Assembly: GCF_003946465.1 (NCBI RefSeq)
Contig: NZ_RHOL01000010.1
Coordinates: forward strand, 1 to 64,000
DNA: 64,000 bases
DNA from: Lacticaseibacillus hegangensis
GTDB taxonomy: Bacteria; Bacillota; Bacilli; Lactobacillales; Lactobacillaceae
Reading direction: 5' to 3'
In this document: piece after piece, positions 18,986 through 30,392 of the stretch
Layout: each line of letters begins with the position of its first letter
How positions within the stretch are numbered: position 1 is the stretch's first letter
Position numbers and translations under genes: made by a program
The notes under the pieces: generated by a model
The model's input: the letters and a program-made list of their open reading frames with translations, nothing else
Databases searched by the model: none
What the model was told of the DNA's origin: nothing

Positions 18986-19691
18986 GCTGCTGTATTCCGG
19001 AAAAGCCAAGGACATGTTTTTGACAGACACCCCTGGGGTCCTGTGGGTGACCTACAAGGACCAGGCGACGGCACTGAATGGCAAGCGCAAGGTCGAGATC
19101 GCCGGCAAGGGCGCTCTGAACCGGCAGATCTCGGGGCTCCTGTTTGAGGAGCTGACCGCCGCGGGCATTCCGACGCACTTCATCAAGGACCTGGACGATC
19201 ACACGATGCTGGTGCGCCAGTGCGCGATGATCCCGCTGGAGGCGGTGGTGCGCAACCTGGCGTCTGGCAGTTTTGAGCGCAAGTTCCACACGGCACACCT
19301 GATGAAGCTGAGTCCGGCGGTCCACGAGTTTTACTACAAGTCGGATGCGCTGGATGATCCGTTCATCAATGACGAGCAGATCAAGGCTTTGGGATACGCC
19401 GATGCGCCAACTATAGAGGCGATCCACGATCTGGCCGACCGCGTGAACGCATTGTTGCAAAAGCGGTTCGCCGGCATCGGCATCGCGCTGGTCGACTTTA
19501 AGCTTGAGTTTGGCCGCTTGCCCAACGGTACGCTGGTGCTGGCGGATGAGCTGTCGCCGGACAACATGCGCCTGGTGGATGAAGGCTCGGGTAAGTCGCT
19601 GGACAAGGATGTGTTCCGCCACGACGAGGGGCCACTGACCCCGGTTTACCAAGTGGTCCTCGACCGTCTGAAAGGAGTCGCTCATGTATAA
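18972..19691 (+). CDS. purC: SAICAR synthetase
   Basis: 239 aa, joins CAIR and aspartate with ATP. The N-terminal LYSGKAKDMF, the HFIKDL stretch and the signature LVDFKLEFGR are present. The start lies inside the end of purK, with GGAGGA eight bases before it. It overlaps purS by eight bases. The next pathway step, adenylosuccinate lyase (purB), is not encoded in this cluster. Confidence 0.98.
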   Translation: MEKTELLYSGKAKDMFLTDTPGVLWVTYKDQATALNGKRKVEIAGKGALNRQISGLLFEELTAAGIPTHFIKDLDDHTMLVRQCAMIPLEAVVRNLASGSFERKFHTAHLMKLSPAVHEFYYKSDALDDPFINDEQIKALGYADAPTIEAIHDLADRVNALLQKRFAGIGIALVDFKLEFGRLPNGTLVLADELSPDNMRLVDEGSGKSLDKDVFRHDEGPLTPVYQVVLDRLKGVAHV

Positions 19692-19944
19692 AGCCAAAAT
19701 TTTCGTCAACTACAAGCCCAGCGTCCTGGATCCCAAGGCGCAGGTGATTCAAAACACGCTGACCCGCCTGGGCGACGACAATGTCAGCCACGTGCTGGTC
19801 GGCAAGTACTTCGAACTGACGCTGACGGCGGCCTGCCAAGCGGCAGCCGAAAAGCAAGTGGCGCGCATCTGCGACGAGATGCTCGCCAATGTGAACACGG
19901 AGACCTTCAAGTTCACCGTTGAAGAAATGGCGGTGGCGGAATGA
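19684..19944 (+). CDS. purS: FGAM synthase subunit PurS
   Basis: 86 aa small subunit that bridges PurL and PurQ in the three-part FGAM synthetase of Gram-positive bacteria. The pattern [19 protein letters not shown], then [12 protein letters not shown], is typical. It precedes purQ with a four-base overlap (ATGA), and AAAGGAG lies just upstream of its start. Confidence 0.97.
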   Translation: MYKAKIFVNYKPSVLDPKAQVIQNTLTRLGDDNVSHVLVGKYFELTLTAACQAAAEKQVARICDEMLANVNTETFKFTVEEMAVAE

Positions 19945-20624
19945 AGGCGGCGGTGATCAGTTTTCCCGGCTCCAACTGCGATGACGATTTGGTGCACGCC
20001 ATTCGCGACGTGGTGGGCGAGTGCGCGGTGAAAGTGCCGGCGACCGCGACGACGCTGGCCGGGTTCGACTTGGTGCTGGTGCCAGGCGGGTTTTCATACG
20101 GCGACTACCTGCGCTCCGGGGCCATCGCCAAGTTTGCCCCGGTGATGGCGGCGCTCAAGCAGTTTGCGCAGGCCGGCGGCTATGTCTTGGGCATCTGCAA
20201 TGGGTTTCAGATTCTGACCGAGGTGGGGCTGCTTCCAGGCGCGCTCCAGTGGAACACCAGCCTGCAGTTCATTTGCGAGCCCGAGCCACTGGTGGTGGCT
20301 AATGCCGACACCGCTTTTTCTTCGCGATATGAGGCGGGGCAGACCATCACGCTGCCGATTGCCCACGGGGAAGGCAACTACTACGCCGATCCGGCAACGC
20401 TGGCTGAGATTGAAGCCAATCATCAGGTCGTGTTTCGCTACGCCCACAATCCTAATGGCAGTCTGAACGATATCGCCGGCTTGACCAACGTGGCCGGCAA
20501 CGTCCTAGGCATGATGCCGCACCCGGAGCGCGCCGTCGAGCAGCTGATTTTCGGCACCGACGGGCTGGGCGTGTTTGAATCGCTGGTCGAAGCAACCAAG
20601 GAGGGCGTCTATGCTGAAAACTGA
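19941..20624 (+). CDS. purQ: FGAM synthase glutaminase subunit PurQ
   Basis: 227 aa class I glutamine amidotransferase that supplies ammonia to PurL. The nucleophile Cys lies in [10 protein letters not shown], and the catalytic His/Glu pair is in [10 protein letters not shown] near the end. The oxyanion strand is [10 protein letters not shown]. It overlaps purS by four bases and purL by 14 bases. Confidence 0.98.
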   Translation: MKAAVISFPGSNCDDDLVHAIRDVVGECAVKVPATATTLAGFDLVLVPGGFSYGDYLRSGAIAKFAPVMAALKQFAQAGGYVLGICNGFQILTEVGLLPGALQWNTSLQFICEPEPLVVANADTAFSSRYEAGQTITLPIAHGEGNYYADPATLAEIEANHQVVFRYAHNPNGSLNDIAGLTNVAGNVLGMMPHPERAVEQLIFGTDGLGVFESLVEATKEGVYAEN

Positions 20625-22818
20625 GCTGAGTTCCGCGCAGATCAAAACCGAAAAACCATACCGGCAGTGGGGGCTGACCGACGCCGAGTACGACCGCTTT
20701 GCCGAAAAACTGGGCCGGCTGCCGAACTTGACCGAAATCGGGCTGGCTTCCGGCATGTGGAGCGAGCACTGCGCCTACAAGTACAGCAAGCCCGTGCTAA
20801 AAACCTTTTGGACCAAAAACGACCGGGTGCTGATGGGGCCGGGCGAAGGCGCCGGGGTTATCGCCATCGGCGAGGGCAAGGCGGTCGTGTTCAAGGCCGA
20901 AAGCCACAACCACCCCAGTGCAGTCGAACCTTACCAAGGCGCGGCGACTGGCGTTGGCGGCATCATCCGCGACATTTTCTCCATCGGGGCCAAACCTGTC
21001 GCCATCCTGGACTCGCTGGCCTTTGGTTACCCAGACAACGCCCATACCAAGCAGCTGATCGATCAGGTCGTGGCCGGCATCGGCGATTACGGCAACGCAA
21101 TCGGCATTCCAACGGTTGGCGGCGAGACCAAGTTTGCTTCGACGTACGCGCAAAACCCACTGGTCAACGCGATGTGTGTCGGGGTGATGGACGAAAGCGC
21201 CATTCAGCGCGGTAAGGCGGCCGGCACTGGCAACAGTCTGCTATACGTCGGCGCCAAAACCGGGCGTGACGGCATCAACGGCGCCAGCTTTGCCTCGGCT
21301 GAGTTTTCCACAGAGGAGGAAGCAAACCGCTCCGCCGTGCAAGTCGGCGACCCGTTCATGGAAAAGCTGCTGGTTGACGCCTGCCTCGAAGTGACCCGCG
21401 ACCATCAAGAAGCGTTGGTGGGCATGCAGGACATGGGAGCCGCTGGCCTGGTCTCCTCGACCGTCGAAATGGCCGATAAGGCGGGCTACGGCATGGTGCT
21501 CGACTTGGACCTGGTGCCGCAGCGCGAGCCGAACATGACGCCATTTGAGATCATGCTGTCCGAATCGCAGGAGCGCATGATGCTTTGCGTCAAGGCCGGC
21601 CGGGAGGATGAAGTCAGCGCCGTGTTCAAGCAGTACGATCTGGACGCCGTGGTCATCGGCCATGTCACCGACGACGGCCGCTACCGGCTTCTGCAGCACG
21701 GCGAAACCGTGTGCGACGTGCCCGTGAGTTTGTTGACCGACGACGCGCCGGTCTACCACCAACAAGGGGTGAAACCGCAGCGCCTTGCGCACCCAGCCCC
21801 TGATTTTGTGCCGGTGGTCACCGATGCCGGCGCCACCTTGAAAACCCTGCTGGCTGACCCCAACGTCGCCGATAAAACCAGCCTGTACCGGCGCTACGAC
21901 GCGCAGGTGCAAACCAACACCATCGTGGGCCCAGGCGGGGATGCCGCGGTGATTCGCGTGCGCGGCACGCACCGCGCGCTGGCGCTCACGACGGATTCCA
22001 ACGGGCGTTACCTGGCGCTTGACCCCGAAATTGGTGGGGCCATCACGGTTGCTGAGGCGGCACGTAATCTGGTCGCAACTGGCGCCGAGCCGATCGGCAT
22101 CACGGACTGCCTCAACTATGGCGATCCGACCAAGCCGGAACAGTTTTACAGCCTGCAGGAATCGGCCAAAGGTATTGTGGCCGCGACTAAGGCCCTCAAC
22201 ACGCCGGTGATTTCCGGCAACGTCTCGCTGTATAACGAAACCAACGGCGAGGCCATCGACCCGACCCCAATGATCGGCATGGTGGGGCTGATCGAAGACC
22301 TGTCGACCATCACCACGCCGCGCTTCAAGGCGGCAGGCGACTTGATCTACCTGCTGGGGGAGACGGGTTCCGACTTTAACGGTAGCCTGCTGCAGCAGGT
22401 TGAAACCAGCACAGTGGCCGGACAGCTGAGACCCCTGGACCTGAAGCGGGAGCAAGACATCCAGCGGACGGTCCTGTCGGCGATTCGCCAGCACCTGGTC
22501 TCTGCCGCCCATGACATCAGCGATGGCGGCCTGGCTGTGGCGCTGACCGAAATGACGTTTCACACCGGGATTGGGGCGCAGGTGAAGGTCGCCATGCCCG
22601 CCGCGCAATTGTTCAGCGAAACGCAAAGCCGGTTTTTGGTGACGATTCCCCAGGACCAGCAGGCCGCGTTTGAGACGCTGGCCGGGGCTGCGGCGACCCT
22701 GATTGGCAAGACTGGCGGCCCGCAGCTGGTCGCCTTGGCCGAGGATGGCCGCATTGACGAGCCCATCAGCACGCTTCAGACCGTTTGGGAGGAGAGCTTA
22801 CCATGCCTGCTGAAGTAA
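20611..22818 (+). CDS. purL: FGAM synthase large subunit PurL
   Basis: 735 aa, the short PurL form that needs PurS and PurQ. It converts FGAR to FGAM with [40 protein letters not shown] and [10 protein letters not shown] are typical, and a second AIRS-like half begins near residue 430. The start is the ATG at 20611 after GGAGG, inside purQ; an earlier in-frame TTG has no ribosome site. It overlaps purF by 16 bases. Confidence 0.98.
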   Translation: MLKTELSSAQIKTEKPYRQWGLTDAEYDRFAEKLGRLPNLTEIGLASGMWSEHCAYKYSKPVLKTFWTKNDRVLMGPGEGAGVIAIGEGKAVVFKAESHNHPSAVEPYQGAATGVGGIIRDIFSIGAKPVAILDSLAFGYPDNAHTKQLIDQVVAGIGDYGNAIGIPTVGGETKFASTYAQNPLVNAMCVGVMDESAIQRGKAAGTGNSLLYVGAKTGRDGINGASFASAEFSTEEEANRSAVQVGDPFMEKLLVDACLEVTRDHQEALVGMQDMGAAGLVSSTVEMADKAGYGMVLDLDLVPQREPNMTPFEIMLSESQERMMLCVKAGREDEVSAVFKQYDLDAVVIGHVTDDGRYRLLQHGETVCDVPVSLLTDDAPVYHQQGVKPQRLAHPAPDFVPVVTDAGATLKTLLADPNVADKTSLYRRYDAQVQTNTIVGPGGDAAVIRVRGTHRALALTTDSNGRYLALDPEIGGAITVAEAARNLVATGAEPIGITDCLNYGDPTKPEQFYSLQESAKGIVAATKALNTPVISGNVSLYNETNGEAIDPTPMIGMVGLIEDLSTITTPRFKAAGDLIYLLGETGSDFNGSLLQQVETSTVAGQLRPLDLKREQDIQRTVLSAIRQHLVSAAHDISDGGLAVALTEMTFHTGIGAQVKVAMPAAQLFSETQSRFLVTIPQDQQAAFETLAGAAATLIGKTGGPQLVALAEDGRIDEPISTLQTVWEESLPCLLK

Positions 22819-24260
22819 AAAGTTTGAACGAGGAGTGCGGGGTGTTCGGCGTGTGGGGTGACCCCAATGCCGTGGACATCACGCACCTGGGCCTGCACAC
22901 GCTGCAGCACCGCGGCCAAGAAGGCGCGGGGATTGTCGGCCGCACGCCGGCCGGGCTGCGCCGGCACTACGGCTTTGGCCTGGTGTCTCAGGTGTTTGCC
23001 CAGCCGGCCGACCTCATTGCCCTGCGCGGCCCGGCCGCTTTGGGCCATGTGCGTTACGCCACGGCCGGCGGCGCGATTTTGGAAAACATTCAGCCGCTGC
23101 TGTTTCGCTTTTCCGATGGTGCGGTTGCCTTGGCCCACAACGGCAACTTGACCAACGCCGTCAGCCTGCGCGCGGCGCTGGAGCAAAACGGCGCGATTTT
23201 CCAGTCGACCAGCGACACCGAGGTGTTGATGCACCTGCTGCGCCGTAGTCCAAAAAAAACGTTTAAGGGCCAGCTGATTGATGCCTTGAACCAAGTCCAT
23301 GGCGGGTTCGCGTTTGCGCTGCTGACTGAGCATGGGCTGTACGCGGCCTGCGATCCCAACGGGTTTCGGCCGCTGGTGGTCGGCCAGCTGCCCAGCGGCG
23401 GCTACGTCATCTGCAGTGAAACCGCGGCGCTGAATGTGGTCGGGGCCGAGTTCATCAAGGATGTGCAGCCCGGCGAGCTGATCACCGTCACGAACGCCGG
23501 CATGACCGCCGAGCAGTACACCACGCACACGCAGCTTGCGGTGTGCTCGATGGAGTACATCTACTTTGCCCGGCCGGATTCGGAAATCCACGGCGTCAAC
23601 GTGCACCAGGCGCGGGTGGCCATGGGCAAGCGGCTGGCCCGCGAGCAGCCGGCGGATGGCGATATCGTGGTCGGGGTGCCCAACTCCGGGCTTTCCGCCG
23701 CCATTGGCTACGCCCAGGAAAGCGGGATCCCGTACGAAATGGGCCTGATCAAAAGCCAGTACGTCGCGCGGACCTTCATTCAGCCGACGCAGGCGCTGCG
23801 CGAGCGCAGCGTGCGTCTGAAGCTTTCGGCACTCAAGGCGGTGGTCAACGGCAAGCGGGTCGTCCTCATTGACGATTCGGTCGTGCGCGGCACCACCGCC
23901 AAGCAGATCGTCCAGCTGCTCAAGGACGCTGGGGCCAAAAGCGTGCACCTGCGGATCGCCAGCCCGCCGCTGCGCTTTCCGTGCTTTTACGGCATTGACA
24001 TTCAGTCCACCAAGGAGCTGCTCGCCGCCAATTACAGTGTGGCGGCCATGCGCCAGCTCTTGGGCGTTGAAAGCCTGGGGTTTTTGTCGGTGGCAGGCTT
24101 GGAGGAAAGTGTGAATCTGCAGACGACGGCTCCAAACCGCGGCCTGTGCGTGGCGTATTTTACGGGTAAGTACCCGACGCCGCTGGATGATTACGCGGCG
24201 AATCTAAAAGAAGAGCTGTCGAAGTTGACGCTGAACGTCAAGGAGGTGGCCGCACGATGA
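22803..24260 (+). CDS. purF: amidophosphoribosyltransferase
   Basis: 485 aa enzyme for the first committed step, PRPP plus glutamine to phosphoribosylamine. The mature N-terminal nucleophile is Cys12 in [10 protein letters not shown], so an 11-residue propeptide must be removed. The PRPP loop is [17 protein letters not shown]. The start is the ATG at 22803 after GGAGGAG; an upstream in-frame TTG is discounted. It overlaps purM by four bases. This step is normally feedback-inhibited by purine nucleotides. Confidence 0.98.
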   Translation: MPAEVKSLNEECGVFGVWGDPNAVDITHLGLHTLQHRGQEGAGIVGRTPAGLRRHYGFGLVSQVFAQPADLIALRGPAALGHVRYATAGGAILENIQPLLFRFSDGAVALAHNGNLTNAVSLRAALEQNGAIFQSTSDTEVLMHLLRRSPKKTFKGQLIDALNQVHGGFAFALLTEHGLYAACDPNGFRPLVVGQLPSGGYVICSETAALNVVGAEFIKDVQPGELITVTNAGMTAEQYTTHTQLAVCSMEYIYFARPDSEIHGVNVHQARVAMGKRLAREQPADGDIVVGVPNSGLSAAIGYAQESGIPYEMGLIKSQYVARTFIQPTQALRERSVRLKLSALKAVVNGKRVVLIDDSVVRGTTAKQIVQLLKDAGAKSVHLRIASPPLRFPCFYGIDIQSTKELLAANYSVAAMRQLLGVESLGFLSVAGLEESVNLQTTAPNRGLCVAYFTGKYPTPLDDYAANLKEELSKLTLNVKEVAAR

Positions 24261-25264
24261 GCCTGAATTACGAGCAAGCCGGCGTGAATGTTGCGGCCGG
24301 CAACGAGGCAGTGTCCCGGATCGCGCCGCTGGCCAAAGCCACTCAGGATCAAAACGTGCTGGGCGACTTGGGCGGCTTTGCGGCGGCCTACGCGCTGCCC
24401 AAGGTCAAGCACCCGGTGCTGCTGTCTGCGACCGACGGAGTGGGGACCAAGCTGTTGCTGGCGCTAGAGTGCGATCAGCACGAAACCATTGGCATCGACT
24501 TGGTGGCGATGGTGGCTAATGACCTGGTGGCCACCGGCGCCACGCCGCTGTTTTTCCTGGATTACATGGCGACCGATCAGCTGATTCCCAGCCGCGTTGA
24601 GGACGTGGTGCGCGGGATCGCGTACGGCTGCCGCGAGGCGCAAATGAGCCTGATCGGCGGCGAAACGGCGGAGATGCCGGGGATGTACCCGCAAAAGCAC
24701 TACGACCTCGCCGGTTTTGCCGTCGGGTTGGCCTCCCGCGAGCAGCTGCTGCCGCAAGGCGTGGCGGCCGGTGATGCGCTGATCGGCCTGCCAAGCAGCG
24801 GGGTGCACTCGAACGGCTTCTCCCTGGTGCGGGCGCTGCTGGCCGAAACGAATTTTGGCATGCTGCCGCTGTCCGACGGTACGGAGATTCGCACCGCACT
24901 GTTGACGCCGACGCGGCTGTACGTCAAGCCGATGCTGACCTTGCTTAAGGCCGGCCTGCTGCATGGCGCCGCGCACATCACCGGCGGCGGCTTCACCGAT
25001 AATGTGCCCCGGATGCTGCCCCAAGACTTGGCCGCGCGGTTTGACCCGCAGGCCTGGCAGTGGCCAGAGATTTTCCAGCGGATTCAAACCGCTGGTGAGC
25101 TCAGCGAGGAAGAGATGCGCAAAACGTTCAATTTGGGCATCGGCATGGTGCTCGCAGTGGCGCCTGAGCACGTGGCGGCGGTGTTAGCCGCCGATCCGCA
25201 CGCCAAGCGCATCGGTCAAGTGGTGCCGCGCACCCAGGCCGCCGTGGAATGGAGGCGGTCATGA
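24257..25264 (+). CDS. purM: AIR synthetase (FGAM cyclo-ligase)
   Basis: 335 aa, closes the imidazole ring of AIR using ATP. The start [17 protein letters not shown], the motif LLSATDGVGTKLLLAL and GGETAEMPGMY are diagnostic. It starts on the last bases of purF (ATGA) and overlaps purN by four bases. The length is normal. Confidence 0.98.
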   Translation: MSLNYEQAGVNVAAGNEAVSRIAPLAKATQDQNVLGDLGGFAAAYALPKVKHPVLLSATDGVGTKLLLALECDQHETIGIDLVAMVANDLVATGATPLFFLDYMATDQLIPSRVEDVVRGIAYGCREAQMSLIGGETAEMPGMYPQKHYDLAGFAVGLASREQLLPQGVAAGDALIGLPSSGVHSNGFSLVRALLAETNFGMLPLSDGTEIRTALLTPTRLYVKPMLTLLKAGLLHGAAHITGGGFTDNVPRMLPQDLAARFDPQAWQWPEIFQRIQTAGELSEEEMRKTFNLGIGMVLAVAPEHVAAVLAADPHAKRIGQVVPRTQAAVEWRRS

Positions 25265-25830
25265 CGAAACAGTTGATTGTCTTTGCTTCCGGCACCGGAT
25301 CGAACTTTGAGGCGCTGGCCGATCATTTCGACCGGACCAAAACGGCGACCATCGTGGCGCTGGTGTGCGATCAACCCGGCGCGCCGGTGCTGGCAAAAGC
25401 TGCCGCACGCAAGATTCCGGTGATCGCGCTGAACTACCGCGACTACCCCAGCAAGGCCGCGGCCGAGGCGACGCTGATCGCCCGCTTGCCAGCCTGCGAC
25501 TTGATTGTGCTCGCCGGCTTCATGCGCATCATCGGCCCCACGATGCTTAACGCGTACCCGAACCGCATCATCAACCTACACCCGGCCCTTTTGCCGAGTT
25601 TTCCCGGCCGCACCGGCATCGAAGACGCCTTTAATTACGGCGTCAAGGTGACCGGAGTGACCGTTCATTACGTCGACGCCGGCATCGACTCGGGCAAAAT
25701 CATCGCCCAGGCGCCGGTGTTGATCAGCGAAGGCACCACGCTGCCCGCGCTGGAAACCGCAATCCATGACGTTGAGCACCAGCTGCTGCCCCAGACGATT
25801 GAGGCACTGATCAAGGAGGAGAAAATCTAG
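25261..25830 (+). CDS. purN: GAR formyltransferase
   Basis: 189 aa folate-dependent transformylase acting on GAR. The substrate loop [12 protein letters not shown] at residue 8, the catalytic Asn/His/Asp set in [13 protein letters not shown], and [10 protein letters not shown] are present. An earlier in-frame ATG at 25249 lies before GGAGGC; the ATG at 25261 follows that site and matches the family start. Its stop overlaps the purH GTG by one base. Confidence 0.97.
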   Translation: MTKQLIVFASGTGSNFEALADHFDRTKTATIVALVCDQPGAPVLAKAAARKIPVIALNYRDYPSKAAAEATLIARLPACDLIVLAGFMRIIGPTMLNAYPNRIINLHPALLPSFPGRTGIEDAFNYGVKVTGVTVHYVDAGIDSGKIIAQAPVLISEGTTLPALETAIHDVEHQLLPQTIEALIKEEKI

Positions 25831-27353
25831 TGAAACGCGCATTGTTAAGTGTGTCCGACAAAACTGGCCTAGTCGAATTTGCTGAAGGATTGATTGCCCG
25901 CGGGTTTGAACTGGTGTCCACCGGCGGCACCAAAGCGGCCTTGGCGCAAGCTGGCCTTGCCGTGACCGGGGTGGAGGCTGTGACCGGGTTTCCCGAAATG
26001 CTGGACGGCCGGGTGAAGACCTTGCATCCGAAGATTCATGCCGGTATTTTGGCCAAACGCGACGACCCGGCGCACATGGCGGCGCTGGCCGAACATGACA
26101 TTCAGCCGATCGACCTAGTGTGCGTGAACCTGTACCCGTTTGCCGAAACGATTGCCAAGCCAGAAACGACCCGCGCCCAAGCCATCGAGCAAATCGACAT
26201 CGGCGGCCCCAGCGCTTTGCGCGCCGCGGCCAAAAACGCGGCCAGTGTCTGGGCCGTGGCCGATCCCGCCGATTACCAGCGGGTCCTGACTGGGCTGGAC
26301 GAAAGCGACGCAGGACTGCGCACGCAGCTGGCGGCCAAGGTGTTTCAAATCACGGCGGCCTATGATGCGCAGATCGCCGCGTACCTGGATCCCGAACCCT
26401 TCCCGCAGCAGTTCACCCCGACTTTTAGCAAGGTGCAGAGCCTGCGTTACGGTGAAAACAGTCACCAGCAGGCCGCCTTTTACGGCGCGCCGGATGCGCC
26501 GGCCGAATCGCTGGTCAACGCCAAGCAGCTGCACGGCAAGGAACTGTCCTTCAACAATATCCGCGATGCCGACGCCGCCTTAGCCATGGTCAATGAGTAT
26601 CAGGAACCGACCGTGGTCGCCCTCAAACACATGAACCCGTGCGGCATTGGGCAGGGGGCAACGATTGAAGAAGCCTGGGACAAGGCCTATGAAGCCGACC
26701 CCATGTCCATTTTCGGGGGCATCATCGCGCTGAACCGCCCGGTCGACTTGGCCACTGCGGAGAAGATGCATGCGCTGTTTTTGGAGATCATCATGGCGCC
26801 AAGCTTTGACGACGATGCCTACGCCGTTTTGGCTAAGAAGAAAAATGTGCGGCTTTTGACCATCACCCTGGCCGGTGGTGCCTTGCCGGAGCGCGTTGAA
26901 ACCGTCGCGGTCAACGGTGGGGTGCTGCGGCAAACCACCGATACGAAGATCGAAACGGCGGCCGACCTGACCGTGGTGACCAAGGTCCAGCCGACCGAAG
27001 AGCAGATCGCCTCGCTGCTCTTTGCCCAGCAGGTGGTCAAGCACGTGAAAAGTAATGCTATCGTCGTCGCCAAAAAAGGCCAGACCCTGGGCATTGGCGC
27101 CGGCCAGATGAACCGGATCGGGTCGGTGGAAATCGCACTCACGCAGGCCCAGCAGAACAAAAACTTTGCGGGGGCCGTGATGGCCTCAGACGCCTTTTTC
27201 CCGATGGACGACTGCGTGGAATACGCGGCGCAGCATGACATCAAGGCGATTATTCAACCCGGCGGTTCGATTAAAGACAAGGATTCGATCGCCATGGCCG
27301 ACAAGTACGGCATTGCGATGGTGACGACCGGCGTGCGGCACTTCCGCCACTAA
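25830..27353 (+). CDS. purH: bifunctional AICAR transformylase / IMP cyclohydrolase
   Basis: 507 aa enzyme for the last two steps to IMP. The N-terminal IMP cyclohydrolase part has [12 protein letters not shown] and ISTGGT-like [11 protein letters not shown]. The C-terminal AICAR transformylase part has [15 protein letters not shown], the catalytic KHMNPCG and [11 protein letters not shown]. The start is GTG at 25830 after AAGGAGGAG. It is followed closely by purD. Confidence 0.98.
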   Translation: MKRALLSVSDKTGLVEFAEGLIARGFELVSTGGTKAALAQAGLAVTGVEAVTGFPEMLDGRVKTLHPKIHAGILAKRDDPAHMAALAEHDIQPIDLVCVNLYPFAETIAKPETTRAQAIEQIDIGGPSALRAAAKNAASVWAVADPADYQRVLTGLDESDAGLRTQLAAKVFQITAAYDAQIAAYLDPEPFPQQFTPTFSKVQSLRYGENSHQQAAFYGAPDAPAESLVNAKQLHGKELSFNNIRDADAALAMVNEYQEPTVVALKHMNPCGIGQGATIEEAWDKAYEADPMSIFGGIIALNRPVDLATAEKMHALFLEIIMAPSFDDDAYAVLAKKKNVRLLTITLAGGALPERVETVAVNGGVLRQTTDTKIETAADLTVVTKVQPTEEQIASLLFAQQVVKHVKSNAIVVAKKGQTLGIGAGQMNRIGSVEIALTQAQQNKNFAGAVMASDAFFPMDDCVEYAAQHDIKAIIQPGGSIKDKDSIAMADKYGIAMVTTGVRHFRH

Positions 27354-27363
27354 GGAGGCTTGT

Positions 27364-28599
27364 ATGGTCAATGTGTTGGTGATCGGCCAAGGGGGCCGGG
27401 AAAGTGCGCTCGGGCGGGCGTTCTTGCGCTCGCCGCAGGTGGGGCAAGTGTTCGTGGCACCGGGCAATGCCGGGATGCCACTGATCGGGCTGACACCGGT
27501 GGCGATCAACGAATCGGAAACCGCCGCGCTCATTGCCTTTGCCAGGACTCACGTGGCGCTGACTTTTGTCGGCCCCGAACAGCCGCTGGCCGGTGGCATC
27601 GTGGACGCGTTTGAAGCGGCGGGCCTGCCGGTGTTTGGCCCGACCAAGGCACTGGCCCAGCTGGAAAGCAGCAAAACTTTTGCCAAGGCCTTCATGGCGC
27701 GGCACCATTTGCCCACCGCGCAGGCACTGACGGTTCATTCGCTGCCAGAAGCGCAAACCGCGCTGGCCAAGTTCGGTGCCCCCATTGTCATCAAGGCAGA
27801 TGGGCTGGCGGCCGGCAAGGGCGTGACCGTGGCGCAAACGCTGGCCGCGGCGCAGGCGGCGGTGACCAAGCTTTACGCCGCTGACGCTCAAACTCCGGTG
27901 CTGCTGGAGGAGTACCTGCAAGGCGAAGAGGCGTCGGTTTTGGCGATGTTCAACGGGCCAAAGCGGGTGCTGTTCCCCCTGGCCCAAGACCACAAGCGGC
28001 GCTTTGATGGCGACGCTGGGCCCAACACCGGCGGCATGGGGGCGTACAGCCCAACGCCGCAGTTCAGCGCGGCGCAGCAAACAGCCGCCGGTGACTTGGT
28101 GGATCAAACCTTGGCCGGCATGGCGGCAGACGGGCTCAGCGGCTGTGGGGTGCTGTACGTCGGTCTGATGTTTACCGCCGCTGGGCCAAAGATTCTCGAG
28201 TACAACCTGCGCTTCGGGGATCCCGAAACCCAGGTGCTTCTGCCCCAGGTAGAAAACGATTTTTATCAGCTGACTCTGGACCTTTTGGCCGGGAAGGCCG
28301 AACCGCTCAAGTTGGACGGGCACACGTACTGCGGGGTGGTGGCGGTGGATCCGGCGTACCCGGGGGCTGGGCATCCATATCCGCTGGTGGTGCCCGATGC
28401 TGAGCAACTGAAGTACTGGGTGCCCGCCGGCGTCGCCGAAATGGCAGGTGGGCTGGTGAGCAGCGGCGGCCGTATTTTCGCGGTGATCGGCGAAGGCGCA
28501 GACTTAGCCGAGGCTCAGCGTCAGGCGTACGCGCGCATGCAGCCGCTGCAAGGCGCTTTGGCCACACGCAGTGATATTGGGGCCAAGGGCCTAGCCTAA
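27364..28599 (+). CDS. purD: GAR synthetase
   Basis: 411 aa ATP-grasp ligase making GAR from phosphoribosylamine and glycine. VLVIGQGGRESALGRA near the start, the ATP-grasp stretch VIKADGLAAGKGVTVA, and TGGMGAYSPTP are diagnostic. AAGGAGG lies before the ATG. It is the last gene of the operon and ends at a strong bidirectional terminator. The order purEKCSQLFMNHD is typical for lactobacilli. Confidence 0.98.
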   Translation: MVNVLVIGQGGRESALGRAFLRSPQVGQVFVAPGNAGMPLIGLTPVAINESETAALIAFARTHVALTFVGPEQPLAGGIVDAFEAAGLPVFGPTKALAQLESSKTFAKAFMARHHLPTAQALTVHSLPEAQTALAKFGAPIVIKADGLAAGKGVTVAQTLAAAQAAVTKLYAADAQTPVLLEEYLQGEEASVLAMFNGPKRVLFPLAQDHKRRFDGDAGPNTGGMGAYSPTPQFSAAQQTAAGDLVDQTLAGMAADGLSGCGVLYVGLMFTAAGPKILEYNLRFGDPETQVLLPQVENDFYQLTLDLLAGKAEPLKLDGHTYCGVVAVDPAYPGAGHPYPLVVPDAEQLKYWVPAGVAEMAGGLVSSGGRIFAVIGEGADLAEAQRQAYARMQPLQGALATRSDIGAKGLA

Positions 28600-28601
28600 T
28601 T

Positions 28602-28647
28602 AAAAAGTGTGCGACCACCATATCCATGGCGATCGCACACTTTTTTT
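28602..28647. terminator. pur operon terminator
   Basis: AAAAAGTGTGCGA (28602-28614) pairs with TCGCACACTTTTT, followed by more T. The stem is 13 bp with an 18-base loop. Confidence 0.9.
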
Positions 28648-28714
28648 GACTTTCGCCACTATATCTTGGGGGTCGGCTGTGGTAGCATTGAAACTATGGA
28701 ATGGAGTGAGCAAG

Positions 28715-29293
28715 ATGGCCCAAACAAGATTACCCAACAATCCTAAACCCAAGGAGTGGCTCGCGTCCGACCTGTCGCTACAGTACGTGGCCAGCTATAA
28801 GCCGTTCGTGTTTGTCGATGGTGAAGGCGTGCGGTGCAGTATTTACGTGTCCGGGTGCCGCTTTAACTGCCCGGGCTGCTACAACAAGGTCGCCCAGAAT
28901 TTTCACTACGGCACGCCGTACACGCAGGAGCTGGAGGATCGCATCATCATGGACCTCAGCCAGAGCTACGTGCAGGGCCTGACGCTGCTGGGCGGCGAGC
29001 CGTTTTTGAACACGCAGGTCTGCCTGCGCCTGTGCCGGCGAGTGCGCCAGGAGTTCGGCCACACCAAGGACATCTGGAGCTGGACTGGGTACACCTGGGA
29101 CGAGCTGATGCAGGAGTCCGACGACAAGCTTGAGCTGCTGAACATGCTTGACATTCTGGTCGACGGCCGCTTCCTGGAAGCGAAAAAGGACCTGACGCTG
29201 CAGTTTCGCGGTAGCTCCAACCAGCGCATCATCGACGTGCCAGCCTCTCTCAAGACGGGTTCCGTCCAGATCTGGAAGAACCTTGTGAGGTAA
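28715..29293 (+). CDS. nrdG: anaerobic ribonucleotide reductase activating enzyme
   Basis: 192 aa radical SAM activase that generates the glycyl radical on NrdD. The CX3CX2C cluster motif is Cys48, Cys52 and Cys55 (GCRFNCPGCYN), and the SAM-binding GGEP motif is in LLGGEPFLN. The start is the ATG at 28715 after TGGAGTGAG; a longer in-frame start reaches into the pur terminator and is unlikely. nrdD is not adjacent downstream, unlike in many genomes, so it must be elsewhere. Confidence 0.93.
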   Translation: MAQTRLPNNPKPKEWLASDLSLQYVASYKPFVFVDGEGVRCSIYVSGCRFNCPGCYNKVAQNFHYGTPYTQELEDRIIMDLSQSYVQGLTLLGGEPFLNTQVCLRLCRRVRQEFGHTKDIWSWTGYTWDELMQESDDKLELLNMLDILVDGRFLEAKKDLTLQFRGSSNQRIIDVPASLKTGSVQIWKNLVR

Positions 29294-29295
29294 TC

Positions 29296-29332
29296 AAAAA
29301 GCCGCGCGGAAATTTTTTCCGCGCGGCTTTTT
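29296..29332. terminator. bidirectional terminator
   Basis: AAAAAGCCGCGCGGAAA pairs fully with TTTCCGCGCGGCTTTTT. It ends nrdG (+) and the histidine kinase gene (-). Confidence 0.92.
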
Positions 29333-30392
29333 AGTGCTTGACGGCCGGCTTGGCCAGCGTTGTCCCACTTTCCCCGTAAAAGCTGAGGTGAGGAAAGTGG
29401 ATCGTGACGGCCGTGCCTTGGTCGACGGTTGAGGTGATGGTCAGATGATGGCCGAGCTTTTGGCTCAGCTGGTCGGCCAGGTACAGGCCGAGGCCGGTGG
29501 AGCGCTGGTTGGCGTTGCGGCCATTGGTGCCGGTGAAGCCTTTTTCAAAGACGCGGTGCAGCTCGTCTGACGGGATGCCGATGCCGGTGTCTTCAATGGT
29601 CAGCGTCGCCTCGGTGGGGGCGTCCGCAATGGTGGCGGTGACTTGGCCGCCTGGCGCGGTGTACTTTAAGGCGTTGGACACCAGCTGGCCCAGGATGAAC
29701 CGCAGCCACTTTTCGTCGGTGACGACGGTCAAGGAGTCGCCGTTCAAGGCAAAACTGATGCGCCGGTCGATGAAGCTGTTGCGCTGGTCGACGATCACGC
29801 CGTCGACCAGGGGCTTGAGGTCATACTCGCGCAGCAGGTAATCCTTGGAGAAGCTGTCCAGCCGTGAGTAGTACAGCACTTGCTCGACGTAAAAGTTGAT
29901 CTTGTCCAGCTGTAGCGCCAGCTCGTCCAGCGGTTTTTCCGGGGCCTTGCCGTCCAGACTGTCCTGAAGCAGGCCGGCGGCGGCCAGCGGCACCTTGATC
30001 TCGTGCACCCACGAGTCGATGAAGGCCTTTTGGTCCTGCTGGCGGGCAATCAGCTCGGATTGAGCCTGGCGGTGTTCGCGCAGCACGTGGTTATAGGCCT
30101 CGATGATTGCGGCGCGCTCGTGGTTGCTGCTGGCCGCCAGCGGCCAGTCCAGCGCCTCGACGCCGGCTTCAGTGCGGTCGGTGAAGGCCTTGACCCACTT
30201 TTTCGTGCGAGTGTAGTGCCACACCAGCAGGACCGCGGCGAAACCGGTGATCAGCACGGCCATGTACAAAAGCGTGTCCCACCGCACGCGCTGGCGCGGG
30301 TCCAGCCACAAGCCAAAGCACAGCAGCGCCAGGCCGATAACATACCACGCGATGCCCGCCAGGTGGTCGTGCAAGTATTGTTTAAACGTCAT
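29331..30392 (-). CDS. BceS-type intramembrane-sensing histidine kinase
   Basis: 353 aa. Two transmembrane helices near the N-terminus (about 13-31 and 38-56) are joined by a very short loop, so there is no sensor domain outside the cell, as in BceS/GraS kinases. The phospho-acceptor His lies in FIDSWVHEIKVPLAA. The ATPase domain shows VSNALKYTAPGG and GIGIPSDELHRVFEKGF, then RSTGLGLYL. The stop codon of its regulator directly abuts this start. The divergent ABC transporter next door is the likely sensing partner. Confidence 0.92.
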   Translation of the reverse strand: MTFKQYLHDHLAGIAWYVIGLALLCFGLWLDPRQRVRWDTLLYMAVLITGFAAVLLVWHYTRTKKWVKAFTDRTEAGVEALDWPLAASSNHERAAIIEAYNHVLREHRQAQSELIARQQDQKAFIDSWVHEIKVPLAAAGLLQDSLDGKAPEKPLDELALQLDKINFYVEQVLYYSRLDSFSKDYLLREYDLKPLVDGVIVDQRNSFIDRRISFALNGDSLTVVTDEKWLRFILGQLVSNALKYTAPGGQVTATIADAPTEATLTIEDTGIGIPSDELHRVFEKGFTGTNGRNANQRSTGLGLYLADQLSQKLGHHLTITSTVDQGTAVTIHFPHLSFYGESGTTLAKPAVKH